DNA of 64,000 nt from Hofstenia miamia (lineage: Eukaryota; Xenacoelomorpha; Acoela), in the NCBI GenBank assembly GCA_004352715.1, contig SCFE01000097.1:215545-279544 (forward strand). The letters run 5' to 3'. This document shows positions 35,201 through 45,195 of the stretch, one piece after another (within the stretch, counting starts at the first letter, position 1; the number at the start of each line of letters is the position of its first letter). The translations under genes and the position numbers were made by a program. The notes beneath the pieces are model-generated. The model did not search any database. It saw nothing but the letters and a program-made list of their open reading frames with translations, and was not told the origin of the DNA.

Positions 35201-38002
35201 TGAAAGAAAAAATATTAAACGTCTGACAGCTTAAATTTACTGAAAATGTTGCAGAAATGTACTAAGGGGATTTTTTGTTAATTTGATCCAATTGGACTTG
35301 ATAATTTATTTTCTTTCAATAGTTTTGTATGATTGGAAACTAATTTCTCTACATAACATGTAAATGAAATCCAATGCAAATATTTTGATTGCGCATATTC
35401 TGTCACCTAACGTCCATTTTCAAAGAATTGTTGTCTCTAGATTTTACAGATCTATGAGTAAATACACCTTTCGTTATAATCTCAAAATATTTTACTTGTT
35501 TTCGTGATACGCACCATAAATTTAGGTCTTCTTTTACTCATTCCATACCAAAGTAAAATATGCATTACTTTCCGTTTTTTGTCCATTAACTATTGAAAGT
35601 CAATGAATGTCACAAGAAAAGTTCAATTATAAACCGAACTTTCACCCTCTTTGTTGAAAATTTGTTACGTGGCTAAAATAATTATCGATGAATTCAGCTT
35701 TTTAATGAAATATTTTGTAAAAAACTATACGAGAAGCCAAGGACAGTTACAAAACTCGTGCGCCATCTTTGACATTTAATGACTGGCATATGCAAATGTG
35801 AATTTGCAATCACAAAATGCAATGACTATGACAGATGTAATGGGATCAGTAATGAAGCACACATTCATTAGAGGTTTAACATTTCATATCAAAATATTTT
35901 CAGCGACTTAATTTTTGCTTTATTTAAGGGGAATGAATATCTCTCAATTAATTTTGATTTCAATTTGAAAATCATATCAGATAAATTTTGAAGTTATTTG
36001 GGTATTTAGCATTATTTCTTATTTAACGATTACTCATTTCAATTAATGGTTGCCATTTAGCGACATGTCAGAGATTTATATCATATATTTTCAAAATTTA
36101 ATAATCGTCTAAGCATTATTTTAGGGTGCAAAATTAGGATTTTCTGAGAACCAAAAGGCTCAAAATTTTTTCCCAAAATACTTCAACTTTTTTATAGCAA
36201 TTGAATAAAACAGCTGAAAATGTAGGAAGGCTCATCAGTAAATGTCACTAAATACAAATTTCTTATCAGTGATGGGCAAACATAGACATGTATGCGGCTG
36301 TGTAGATGGACACAATTATATTACTAGAATTTTCTATTGTACAGTACGGTGTGATATATAATTAATTTTTATCTTGATTAATAAAATCATTGGCTTACAG
36401 AGTTGTAACAGCAATTGAAAAATTCGTTTTTTAAATCTTCAATCTATTGTTTATTTTCTATTAACCTTAAATTGCCTAGTTTTCTTATAATTGACAAACA
36501 GTTTTTATAAATTTTCAAGAAATTTTCTCCAAGCCTATTATAAAATTTGGAGATCCTAATATATGGACACAAAATCAGAAGTCGTCACGCCTGAACGGAT
36601 CACTGATGGGTCGCGGCGACTATTCTCTATCCAGTGGTACTTACAGATTTTGGATAAATTTTTTAGCTGTGAGTTATAAGTCTTTAAAACTTGTAAAGAA
36701 GCAATAAAAAATTTATAAAATTCCTAGTCTCTTTAATGGTAATAGTTTAATTTAAAGATTTTTGTCGCTTTTTTACCCACTGTTACTACGATTTCTTGTA
36801 GGACTCTTCAGCAGTGCAGATAAAAGTGCATTTGCGGAGTGATAGGCCTGGGAGAGGGCGACAGTTTTGAATTTTTTTTGTATAACTTTCAAGTTTGCAG
36901 TAAAGCATTATACATTTTCATAAACTGTAGGATGCCAGACAGTTGATTAAAATATCAAATCGCACTATTTTTCTTACGTTTTAAATCATCTTTGTAACAG
37001 ACGATGTGGAGCGAGGGCATTCGTTAGTTTTAAATTGAAATGCACTGAAATAATAGTGAATATTAAAAACGAATTTCTTTGCGTATCCTTGGTAAATGAA
37101 AGCAAGGCAAATATTTTAATGACAATTTTGTTTGATTTATAAATAATTCAATGGAAATCTTAGAAAAATTCTTTTGTCGAAGTGTCATACAAATAATGGG
37201 GTAAATTATTCCCTTAATTTAATTAATAAAATTGCATAGAGATGTATATCGGTGATATACAGTCCATGGAAAGGAAATAGACAAATTGTCTGCTAAGGAA
37301 CTAAAATGATAAAAATGATATTTTATTATCATAAATATTTTACTTTGAAAAAAGGATTTAGGTTCATATCCTGAAACAGAAGTTCCTGTTACACCCACAG
37401 TGCCTGTTTCAGAAAACCCAACAACACCTCTGAGCTACTCTACCATCAAAAACGGCACATTTATGGTGGCAGCATCACATTTTATTCCTGCTCAGTCTTC
37501 CTTTACCACTCTACCACCAACTTCTGTTTATTCTGATCAGCCACAGCCTCTAATAGCTATCCCAGTACCCACAAGTAATCCGTATGGTAGGTTTTAAACT
37601 CTTTGACTAAAAATGTATACGGTTGTTTCAAATATATACTCAAGGTGCTTGTATACTGCGGCTCTTAATAAATTAAGTAGGTATTACTATTCAAGTTTTT
37701 AAATAGGCATCTACAAAAGGGCATATTTCTACCAAATGCGCAAAGAATCAAAATGATCATCTTCGTTTAATTTTGATTTTAATCGACTATAATTCTCAAA
37801 AATCTAATATATTTATTTAGGATTTACTTCTCAGATAAGTAGTCTTGAAGCGGCAACTTCTTCTAATCCACCAAATATTCAAGATTTCAATCATAGCCAG
37901 GGTGCAAGATCATCTCCCGACCCCTCTCAATCTCTTGGAAAACTTTTGCCAACGGCTGTATTTCATCAGCATACAGTGCCGAAATCTGAACCAATTAAAT
38001 AA
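20242..38002 (+). CDS. HNF4: hepatocyte nuclear factor 4 (NR2A) nuclear receptor, complete, 11 coding exons
   Basis: HNF4 is a nuclear transcription factor that binds DR1-type sites as a homodimer and controls gut and metabolic genes in animals. Coding exons: 20242-20341, 23635-23793, 25510-25659, 26721-26830, 26872-27030, 30655-30742, 31965-32117, 32206-32348, 32708-32801, 37362-37586, 37821-38002. All phases agree, giving 1563 nt and 520 residues (vertebrate HNF4A about 470). Residues 1-67 are the A/B region. The two-zinc-finger DNA-binding domain spans C68 to about C128 with the HNF4 P-box CDGCKG. The extension VQNERDRIS (138-146) is diagnostic. The ligand-binding domain is about 188-385, with the helix-5 arginine in [26 protein letters not shown] and the AF-2 helix LLQEMLF (378-384). 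Residues 386-520 form a Ser/Thr/Pro-rich F domain ending PKSEPIK. Exon 4 may end at 26827 instead of 26830. AATAAA follows at 38101. Confidence 0.96.
21436..21664. mobile_element. hAT-like MITE, GCGTACGC family copy A, 229 bp
   Basis: Lies in HNF4 intron 1. Flanked by a perfect 8-bp target duplication TTTGTTGT (21428-21435 and 21665-21672). Ends read CAGTGGTGTACAC and, on the reverse strand, CAAGAGCCTACC. The inside shares GGGACATGGTGGAA and a distal GTCCCCC block with the copies at 31129-31362 and 54187-54410. This is the most diverged of the three copies. An 8-bp duplication and a CAG-type end point to mobilisation by a hAT transposase. Confidence 0.88.
21867..21889. repeat. (TA)n microsatellite in HNF4 intron 1
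   Basis: About 11 TA units, no other feature attached. Confidence 0.85.
22871..23112. mobile_element. piggyBac-like MITE, 242 bp
   Basis: Lies in HNF4 intron 1. TTAA flanks both ends (22867-22870 and 23113-23116), and the inverted repeats CCCTTTCGATCC and CCCTTTCGGTCC differ at one base. TTAA duplications with CCC-type ends are characteristic of piggyBac elements. Inside, TATGTCCCA occurs twice (about 23010 and 23089), facing a GGGACATA-like complement, so there is some internal symmetry. No transposase is encoded; the 82-codon minus-strand frame across it is chance. Confidence 0.85.
23441..23458. repeat. (TA)n microsatellite upstream of HNF4 exon 2
   Basis: Short TA run about 180 bp before the exon encoding the first zinc finger. 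Confidence 0.7.
25114..25405. mobile_element. probable pogo/Tigger-like MITE next to the HNF4 zinc-finger exon
   Basis: The right end, read on the reverse strand, begins CAGTCGTGCCTCGGTTTAAC, a form typical of pogo-type ends, and is followed by TA. A facing copy, AGCCTCAGTTTAACGTA (about 25118-25134), marks a weaker left end preceded by TA. GTTTAACGT words recur at 25047-25060 outside it. The right end stops 104 bp before exon 3 of HNF4. Left boundary is uncertain. Confidence 0.5.
26831..26871 (+). other. very short intron (41 or 44 nt) in HNF4
   Basis: Exon 4 ends in TATAAACATGTA and exon 5 begins TCCAACACC after TTTCATTTTAG. Either GTAGTA at 26828 or GTATCT at 26831 can be the donor; both keep the frame. 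Reading through without splicing meets TGA, so the intron must be removed. Neighbouring HNF4 introns range from 88 to about 4560 nt. Confidence 0.85.
28109..28409. mobile_element. hAT-like MITE, 301 bp, GGCTCGTT-rich
   Basis: Lies in HNF4 intron 5. Perfect 15-bp inverted repeats CAGACTTGTCAACGA (28109-28123) and its complement (28395-28409), with a perfect 8-bp target duplication ATATGGAT on both sides (28101-28108, 28410-28417). GGCTCGTT or GCTCG words recur just inside both ends. No coding capacity. One of the best preserved insertions in the window, so probably among the more recent. Confidence 0.95.
29871..30172. mobile_element. probable hAT-like element with CGGGTT-rich ends
   Basis: In HNF4 intron 5. 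The left side reads CACTGCTAGTCAGGGCAGCA and then CCCGGTC and GGTCGGGTTGTGG; the right side reads GGGTCGGGTTGTGGG and ends CATCAACACTG, reverse strand CAGTGTTGATG. The ends match only partly and no convincing target duplication is visible, so the boundaries are approximate. Confidence 0.45.
31129..31362. mobile_element. hAT-like MITE, GCGTACGC family copy B, 234 bp
   Basis: In HNF4 intron 6. Ends CGGTGGCGTACGCA and, reverse strand, CAGGAGCGTACGCA; flanks CAAATGAC (31121-31128) and CAAGTGAC (31363-31370) form an 8-bp target duplication with one mismatch. Inside are GGGACATGGTGGAATGTCCC and a facing GATGTCCCCCGTC near the right end. Same family as 21436-21664 and 54187-54410. Confidence 0.93.
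32958..33036. repeat. 42-bp tandem duplication in HNF4 intron 9
   Basis: The unit starting TGAATAATAGGCGTCTTAAG (32958-32999) is repeated at once from 33000, matching for about 37 bp before diverging. About 160 bp after exon 9. No protein content. Confidence 0.9.
34004..34376. mobile_element. hAT-like MITE, 373 bp, CTCGA/TCGAAC-rich
   Basis: In HNF4 intron 9. Perfect 8-bp target duplication ATTGAATA (33996-34003 and 34377-34384). Ends TAGGTATCTGCGAG and, reverse strand, TAGGCTCCTGCGAA. Words such as GAGTACTCGAA, CTCGAC and TCGAACT recur near both ends. The right-hand duplication directly touches the end of the mariner relic at 34385. Confidence 0.9.
34385..35060 (-). pseudogene. decayed mariner-family transposase in a HNF4 intron, antisense
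   Basis: Minus-strand frames carry the mariner order. VVTEDETS at about 34930-34953 corresponds to the first catalytic aspartate block (VVTGDETW). It is followed by [12 protein letters not shown] (about 34745-34785), the counterpart of INxxYYxxLL. Then come a decayed APIHANN-like second block and a [13 protein letters not shown] tail. The left edge, TACGTGGTTGGTTCAATAAT at 34385, resembles a mariner terminal repeat beside a TA. The N-terminal helix-turn-helix part and the other end were not found. Several frameshifts make it inactive. Being antisense to HNF4 and intronic, it is probably spliced out harmlessly. Confidence 0.75.
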
Positions 38003-38100
38003 TGTTTTATCCGCATTTTATAATGTAAAAATCTATTCAAACAAACCTAATTAATGCTGAAACTTAAAGTGCAAAGGTTTAGGATAGCTTTTGAAATTGT

Positions 38101-38106
38101 AATAAA
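38101..38106 (+). terminator. HNF4 poly(A) signal
   Basis: AATAAA 99 nt after the HNF4 stop codon, the first such hexamer downstream, giving a short 3' untranslated region. Confidence 0.7.
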
Positions 38107-38332
38107 TTTATATATATACACATACATACAAGGATTATGACTATTGAAATTTTTTGGACTTTCATCTTGTCCATGGTCTTGCGAGTTGAACTTTTCCTTT
38201 GCAAAAACCTTACCTGTGCACTACCTGCTATTCATCACTATTGGCCATGTCAGATAATTCACCGTTATTGAATTGATTACTGCTGTAATATATCATAATA
38301 TTGACTCCTATGAATAATTATATGGTTTTAAT

Positions 38333-38748
38333 CAGGGCTGCAAATGGTTTTTTCAATTCATCCGTTGACTAGGGTTGGGACATATTTTGATGGCAGTGGT
38401 TGGGTTGGATCGAGCTATATTCTTTAGAAATGCTAATGGTGGGTTTGAGTAAGGCAGTTTTTTTCCAAAAAATGTGTCGGGACTGTCATGAATTGTAATG
38501 AAGAATTTTATGATATGATCTCATTCCTCCAGAAATAAAATGTCTACTTGGAAACCTCTCTTAATACCACTTTAATATATGAAAAACATTGACTGACAAT
38601 TTTTAGCTTGAGTTTAAGTCTGGGTTCTTAAGGAAACCTTAAATTTACTATGATTGTGTTAGGTTAGGATGAGTTGGCAGAAATTTCGAAACCTTTTTGT
38701 ATGGGGTTGGGTTAGGTTTTTCCAACATTTGTTTGGGTTGGAGCCATA
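38333..38748. mobile_element. probable hAT-like element with GGGTTGG-rich ends, 416 bp
   Basis: Just downstream of HNF4. Left end CAGGGCTGCAAA against reverse-strand right end TATGGCTCCAAC (8 of 12). Flanks GTTTTAAT and GTTTAAGT agree at 6 of 8. GGGTTGG words recur inside both ends (38381-38415 and 38700-38740). The 38749-39570 stretch beyond holds nothing I recognise. Confidence 0.5.
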
Positions 38749-39570
38749 GTTTAAGTACTTTAGCAAAATATGTGCATAAATGTTATAAATAATGTTCAAG
38801 AGTGCTAGTAAATAGAACTATCAGAATGATTTCTGAAAAATGACGAAAAAAGTATGAAATTTTGATAAGCGTATCAAAAGTCGAGCAACAAAGCTGATTA
38901 TCCATACCAAATCAGACCGTAATGATTTCATACGACTCGAAATCTTCATCTCAGAGAGAGTCTATTTTGATGTAGAGTAACAGGAAACAGCTAATTCAGA
39001 ACTCAATGCACCAACACGACTTGCAACAGTTAGTATCCAAAACTTTGTTAAAAACTGGTTTGATATTTGGTCTTCAGATCGGGTAACCATATCCTATATA
39101 AATCTGAGAAATAATCTACAGCAAAGCTTAATACCTACTGTAAGTGATCCTATGAACAATCCTCATTCTTAACTTACAAATGAAAAACATTTGCACTCGA
39201 AGGACGTTTAAGTTATGCAGGAAATTAATTGTCGTATAGCTGACGAGCTCAATATAGAGGTTGTTTTGTAAAAAAATATGACATTTTTTAGTGCTGTAAA
39301 ATATTTTTCACTTCAAGTTTTAAATTAACTTTCTATGGCCTCTTAAAGAAACCTTAAATGTTTTACGGGTTTTTTTCGAACTAGAAATAAAAGAAAGGCA
39401 GCTTCAAGGGCTTCATACAAAGCCCAACTAACTTTGGCATGACCATAAATAATGGCAAATAGGCATAATCCCAAATATACACTCCTGAGTAAAATTTAAG
39501 ACCACTTGAATAAATGTTATAAAACGCTATTTTCCATTGATGTTAGTGAAGTTTTATATGTAATATGATT

Positions 39571-39765
39571 ACCAATATATATTTCGAAAAGCTATAAATA
39601 TAGGAAGATAACAAAGGAATCATGGAAGAAATAAAAGAAAATCAGCATATTTATAAATGATTTTCATGGCACAAGTTCATTTAAAGGTATCATCATTATT
39701 AAAACAAGTAAAAAAAACTCTCCAATTGAAGGAGATTTGTGTTTCAGACGATAAAAAATTATTGA
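39571..39765 (-). repeat. LINE 3' tail, left arm of an inverted pair
   Basis: Reverse complement of 40625-40815 with scattered differences. In minus orientation it directly follows the end of the LINE frame at 39780-40140, so it is probably that element's 3' untranslated tail, ending in an AT-rich GAAATATATAT run. Confidence 0.8.
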
Positions 39766-39779
39766 AAAAGGGGGTAATT

Positions 39780-40140
39780 AACTAAATTAACCATATGGCG
39801 AGATGAAATGCAGTTTTGTTTTCTTAAGAAATCTGAGTAGAGCATTAAACGTTGAGGAATTATTAATGATGTTATTCATAGAAATAAAGGGTAACTCATT
39901 CTTCTTACATTGATCGACTAAATCCAGTCGTCTTGCGTTATATCGTGGACATTTAAATACAATATGGTCAATGTTTTCAATCTCGTGACATCGTTTGTTA
40001 CTACAGAATGGTGAGACATCTGATATTTTACTTCGATGGTGATTTAAAAAATTATGACCCGTCAGAGATTGAGTGAGGGTTGATGATTACCAATAACACT
40101 TTCATAAATTATTAAGAAGCAATTGATGAAATATTGAACA
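39780..40140 (-). pseudogene. LINE fragment, C-terminal zinc-knuckle region of ORF2
   Basis: On the minus strand a CCHC-like cluster (SPFCSNKRCHEIENIDHIVF then KCPRYNARRLDL, about 39925-40035) matches the C-terminal Cx2-4C...HxxxxC motif of many non-LTR ORF2 proteins. A stop follows near 39780 and then the tail repeat. Upstream it is lost in the TA/N gap. Confidence 0.65.
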
Positions 40141-40159
40141 AAATAGAAAATATTGGAAT

Positions 40160-40160
<1 letters not shown>

Positions 40161-40190
<30 letters not shown>

Positions 40191-40264
40191 NNNNNNNNNN
40201 NNNNNNNNNNNNNNNNNNNNNNNNNNNNNNNNNNNNNNNNNNNNNNNNNNNNNNNNNNNNNNNN

Positions 40265-40296
<32 letters not shown>
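40161..40296. repeat. (TA)n microsatellite containing a 74-N assembly gap
   Basis: TA runs on both sides of N bases 40191-40264. The two LINE fragments flanking the gap point away from each other and carry facing copies of one tail, so the true sequence here may form a long hairpin that stopped the assembler. Confidence 0.95.
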
Positions 40297-40300
<4 letters not shown>

Positions 40301-40499
40301 AAGAAGTAAGAGGAATTACTGATGCACTTTTATATACAATGAACTACATCTATAAAATTTTAAACGCCGATAAAATTTCAATTGCGATAGCCACAACCTT
40401 TGGTCACTAACGCCTTCAATACGATGCTGCAAACCAAACTAGTTAATAGAATTGTAGAATTGAACACCAAAGTAAATGGTTATCAAAATAGATTAAGCA

Positions 40500-41540
40500 A
40501 TACATGAATAACTGGACCCGACAAATACGTTTTAGTAAATCCAATTATTCTGATAATACAAGAATAGTTGTGGTTGTACCACAGGGTGGTCCCCTCAATG
40601 GAACCTTATTTACAGACGAAACCAATCATTCTTTATCGTCTGAACCACAAATCTCCATCAATTGAAGAGTTTTTTTACTTGTTTTAATAATGATGATACC
40701 TTTAAATGAACTTGTGGTATGAAAATCATTTGTAAATATGCTGATGGTTTTCTTTTATTTCTTTCTTGATTCCTTTGTTATCGTGCTATATTTATAGCTT
40801 TTCGAAATATATATATCGAATGAATCTCTAGACATAGATCGCAAGAAGTGTGATATTGCTAAATACTGAGAAGATATAAGATTAATAGGCAATATTCGAA
40901 GTGAGACTGCATTAAATGAATTTACTTTTTATCAATCTAGTAATTAATATATCCAACATATTTGAACTCGAAATTGCATACCTAAATATACGAAACAAGG
41001 ATCTCAATGAAGTTGTTAAAAGTAATATTAAAATTGCTAATGGAGAATAAATGGGAAAAAGAGATAAATATAAATATCTTGGTATTTATATTGACACGAA
41101 CTTGAAGTGGTATTTTCATGCACAGTGTGCGCTTAAGAAAGTAAATTTTCAAATAAAATGTACGTCATTTTTGTTAGGGTATCTAAATAAAGATAAGCAA
41201 AAACATTTTTTCTAGTAATATATCTGTAATTATATGCTGCAGAAGTATGAGTACCTGCAATAACACAAAAGCAGATAAAGCTCATAGTGAGACCGCTAAT
41301 CCTGGTTGAAAAAATTACAAAGATTAAAAAAAGTTGGTACAAGTTGCAAATAAAGTATATGTATCTAAAGCAATTTCAAGCTACAATAGATAAAATTTGG
41401 CACGATAAAAGGCATCCACTATTCTCAGAATTTGAAATATCAAGCGGAAAAATTCGCAATGAACTATTATTACCCAAATACAATGCTGTGGTATTAAATA
41501 AATCCTTTGTTTGTGCGCTTGTTACTATATATTAACTGGA
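40500..41540 (+). pseudogene. LINE reverse transcriptase fragment interrupted by a tail insertion
   Basis: VVVPQGGPLNGTLF (40567-40611) corresponds to the conserved VPQGSxLGPLLF block. KYLGIYIDTNLKW (41072-41110) matches the later KYLGVxIDxxLxW block. A 41287-41535 frame could be the following C-terminal part. Between the two blocks sits the 190-bp tail sequence 40625-40815, so a 5'-truncated LINE copy probably inserted into this one. YADD is not recognisable. Non-functional. Confidence 0.7.
40625..40815 (+). repeat. LINE 3' tail, right arm of the inverted pair
   Basis: Complement of 39571-39765. Begins TCGTCTGAA and ends GAAATATATATA. Its position inside a reverse transcriptase suggests a 5'-truncated insertion, the usual product of target-primed reverse transcription. 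Confidence 0.75.
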
Positions 41541-41961
41541 ATCTGCTCAAGGTTCCTATAAAAATTGTTTTACTTTTTACATTGCAACTTATTGCCATGT
41601 ACAGGAATTAAAACGACATACATATATGCGTTACAATAAGAGTGAAACTAGGAATTTCGTAAAATCCCTAAAATTCAGTGAATTTGGGAAATTCACTTAC
41701 CTAGCCTTATAAAAACACTACCTATATACCTTACGAATTTATTGGAAAAATACTCAAGCTAACCTTAACCCTAACCCCGACTCTTCAAACGTAGTTGTTT
41801 TAGTTTACCTTGGCCTTACCTCATCTTTTTTCCAGTATGATTCCGCATTAAAATGTTGGAAGAATCTACAGGACAACAAAGAAATTGGCTGGTAGTCTAC
41901 TTCTTGCAGGATGTGCAGTTTTTCATCATTGCAAATAATATTTCTCCATTAGATTATGACA

Positions 41962-44850
41962 TTAATTGAGTCTCTTCTTGTGCTGTGTTGCATTCAATGC
42001 GATATCGTTGTAAAACCCAATAGGCCTCACTGTCGAATAGATATTTGGTAGAGGAATTAGTTGTCTCCGATTCCTTCTGATCCCTCGATCGTCAACTTTG
42101 AGTAGGTAAGAGCGTGGCTTAGTACGTTTGCTCATCACGAGCCCCACGCGGTTACTCAGTGTTGTTATTCTGACTTTCATACCATTTTTCAATTGACTGT
42201 TTCTTTAAGCCATTATTATAATACGTTTTTTTGTTTCATTTATTAGACTTTTTCTGCCTTCTTAAAGAGGTGTAAAGGACGGATTTTGGGACGTAGTATT
42301 TTCTCATTCATTAGTGTGTGTGAACGAAAACGTGGGTGTAAAATATTTGAGCAGGGGAAATTTCTGAGAATATTAGAGGAGTACTGTTATAGTTTAAGAT
42401 AGCTGTTCTCACGTCACTTGATTTTTTATATAACTTCTTGAATATCTTTACTCCTGATTCTGCTTGTACATTTGACTGCGGATATCGTGGACTACTGATT
42501 ATTGTCCTTATTCCAAACTTTTTACAAATTTAATGAAGTCTACAGCTCCGAATGGGTTATTGTCAGCAATTATAATCCGGGGAAAACCACACGTAGAGCA
42601 TGTGAATTATTTTGTCGATCACTGCGAATAAATACCTCGAGAAATAATCGACACATTAAATAGCACTAATTGTTCAATGCAGTGGTTTTTCCAGAGATTG
42701 TGCATTCCATAGGATAAGATTGCAATTTCGTCGCAGTCAATCATGTGATATCGATACCTCTACCCCCTTGTTGAAAAGCTTAAGATTCCTTACCTTCAGG
42801 TCGGCCTTCGGTCTTTCTTTGGCTCGATTAAAAACGGCTTTTAGTGTCTATGTGTTGCTGCTTATGTTCTGAAGCTATACAAATTTCGTCATATATTGCA
42901 ATTACATTCTGAATATCACCAAAGTGCTTATCCACCATACTTTGTGATTTGTCAGCTGCAGACGAGAGTCCAAAAAGAGGACGATTCCAGCAAAATCGGC
43001 CAATAGGTGCATTAAAGGTATAAAGTAGTGATGAAGACTTTGTGAGAGGAATGTGCTAGTAGCAGTTTGATAGATCGAAGATGGTGAAGTATCTTTTCTC
43101 ATTGAATAATTGGCGGAATCTGGCTGTTGATGGTGGATAGTGATATTCTCTTGTGACAGCATTATTTAGGGTTTATTATCGAACTTAAGTCTGAGATCAC
43201 CGTTTTTCTTTTCCACTACGACCATGCTTCCAATCCAGTTTGTTAATTCTTCGACCTTAGATATTATACCACCATTTTCAAGATGCAGCAAGTTACTCTT
43301 AAGCCTTAGTAAAATGGAGAAAGGATATCTTCTTGGGGGATGAAATCCCCGCTTTGACCGGTTCTTTTAATTGAGTTTCATGTTTGATTCCCACGGCCAT
43401 ATCCATTAAATAAATCTCGACATTCAACAAATAGCGTTTTTATAGTCAGTCAGGGCCGGTTACACCAGTACATTTTACAAACGGTTTCCGAGCCAAAACC
43501 GAAAATGGTTTTCTTTCTGTATGGTATGCATTTTATTACTCATATCATTATTAAATTCGATTTCAAGTATACCCGCTTTTAATGATGTGTCCTATCCAAT
43601 AATCTGCTTGGTATTTGTTGGCACAATGAGAAACTTTGCGTCCATTTTTGCATTTCGTCTTTTAATGTTAATTGGAATTCTGGTCTGTCCCACCACTGGG
43701 ATAGTTTGTCCACCATTTACTGATAACTTTGCCCTATACTCTTCAATCCTAAATGTTTGTTTGTTCTTCTTTTGTAAGCATTGAAGTGTAGAGTAAGGTA
43801 ATAAATTGCACTGGGCTCCAGAGTCAATATTCATCTGTATTTGGCTTTTAGATATCTTTACATTCGTCGTTATTTCTCTGTTTCTGTTTAGGTACTTTTT
43901 GTGTTACATCAAATTCATATTCACTCTCCGTTTCAGAGGATGAATGAGATGTTTGTGATAATTCGTAAACATCTTTTCAATTATGCTTATAACGACAAGA
44001 GTGAGCCTTGCATTCAACATCAAAGTGGTTTGATTTTCCGCATTTTTTGCAATCTTGACCGAAGTCAGGACATTTCCTAGGCTCATGTTTTCTGCCACAT
44101 TTTTGATATTCCAACTGTATGTTTTGGATCTTCCTCTTTCGTTTAGGGACGTCTATTTCTTTTTTAATTGAGTATTATCTTCATCAGAATTGTAAAACGA
44201 TTTCAAATGTTTTTTCGCTTCCTCTCGGCAGAATAATATTGTTGGACTCAAATCAATGTTTGGCTCCCGTAGCAGACGTTACTGGAGTGCGTGATCTTCA
44301 GTGGTTAGAATATTGCGGTCACGAATTAGACTTTCTTCCAGATTGCTGAAATTAGTTCTTTGCACGGTACGTAAGGCATTAACATATTGATCTATCTTCA
44401 TACCGACTCGAAGTAGTTTGTAGAACTGATGACGTTCAAAAGCTTCTTTTGAGCTTCGCGTGAAATAATTCGGCAATTTCGCAATAAAATTGTTGAAGTT
44501 AGTTTCACTTTCGTTACTATTCCAGTTAAAGTTATTGAAGATTTCATTGTCTTGATCACCAATACATCTGAGTAGGATCCCAATTTTTACTTTGCTTGGC
44601 TTTCCATCAAACTTTATCGCCTCAATAAATAGAATAAAGTCGCGAAACCATTTTTGCCATTCTGCGCTGATATCAACCCTATTTGCGACAGGAGGGAGGT
44701 TGATTCCGTCACTGTAAACTTTCTTAAATTTTGGCTTTTTGAAAATGCAGATATGGCTATGCTTTCCTGAGTTTTACTGTTGTAGATTGAGAAGTATTCT
44801 AACCAAATTTGAAGCAATTTCAATATTTTGAAAATTTTGAGTAGATTTTT
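41962..44850 (-). pseudogene. decayed Ty3/gypsy retrotransposon (gag, protease, reverse transcriptase, integrase)
   Basis: Read on the minus strand, domains follow the Ty3/gypsy order. Gag (44840-44130) includes LPNYFTRSSKEAFERHQF and SLIRDRNI. A CCHC knuckle (about 43990-44095) contains CKKCGKSNHFDVEC. The aspartic protease (43592-43834) starts NIDSGAQCNLLPYS, with the catalytic DSGA. The reverse transcriptase start (about 42900-43150) contains YFTIFDLSNCY. Integrase remains at 42440-42760 include ADNNPFGAVDF and YPQSNVQAESG, and the integrase C-terminus (41962-42192) contains PRSYLLKVDDRGIRRNRRQL. The catalytic half of reverse transcriptase, RNase H and early integrase are missing, probably by internal deletion near 42760-42900. 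Many frameshifts and stops. No long terminal repeats found. The DSGA and knuckle style suggest a Mag-like clade, tentatively. Confidence 0.88.
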
Positions 44851-44897
44851 GCTTGACCTTTTTTTAAAATTCTATGTTCAAAGTGATGAGCGAAGCA

Positions 44898-45026
44898 CAG
44901 GCTTGTCCATGGGATATATTTTTCTTTCCCATCCCATTCCATGATAATTTGTGCCTGTCCCATACCATCCCATGGGACGTTTTACATGGGATTCTCATGG
45001 GAATACCATTCCCATTGACAATACTG
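44898..45026. mobile_element. short hAT-like element built of CCCATGGGA words, 129 bp
   Basis: Ends CAGGCTTGTCCATGGGA and, reverse strand, CAGTATTGTCAATGGGA. Almost the whole length consists of CCCAT/ATGGG words, including the palindrome CCCATGGGA. The CAGnnTTGTC start is shared with the element at 28109-28409. No clear target duplication. Confidence 0.55.
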
Positions 45027-45195
45027 GTGACATATAACTAAGGCATGGAGGGAACTTATTGAATGATTATGTAAAGAGCAATAAATATTAAATAAAGTTT
45101 AATGTGTTGAGTTTTTGCAAAAAAGTGTTTTTTCACACATTATATCAATATGCGTTTTTACATAAAACTGTTCTTTCATTTCATGATTGATCAAA

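Noticed and set aside
36260-36310. CAGTGATGGGCAAAC as the end of another hAT-like element
   Set aside because: No facing end or target duplication could be found nearby.
40062-40322. Frames of YIYIYI repeats on both strands
   Set aside because: Translation of a TA microsatellite and Ns.
41755-41785. CTAACCTTAACCCTAACCCC as telomeric repeat
   Set aside because: Only two or three irregular units, internal position and no extended array.
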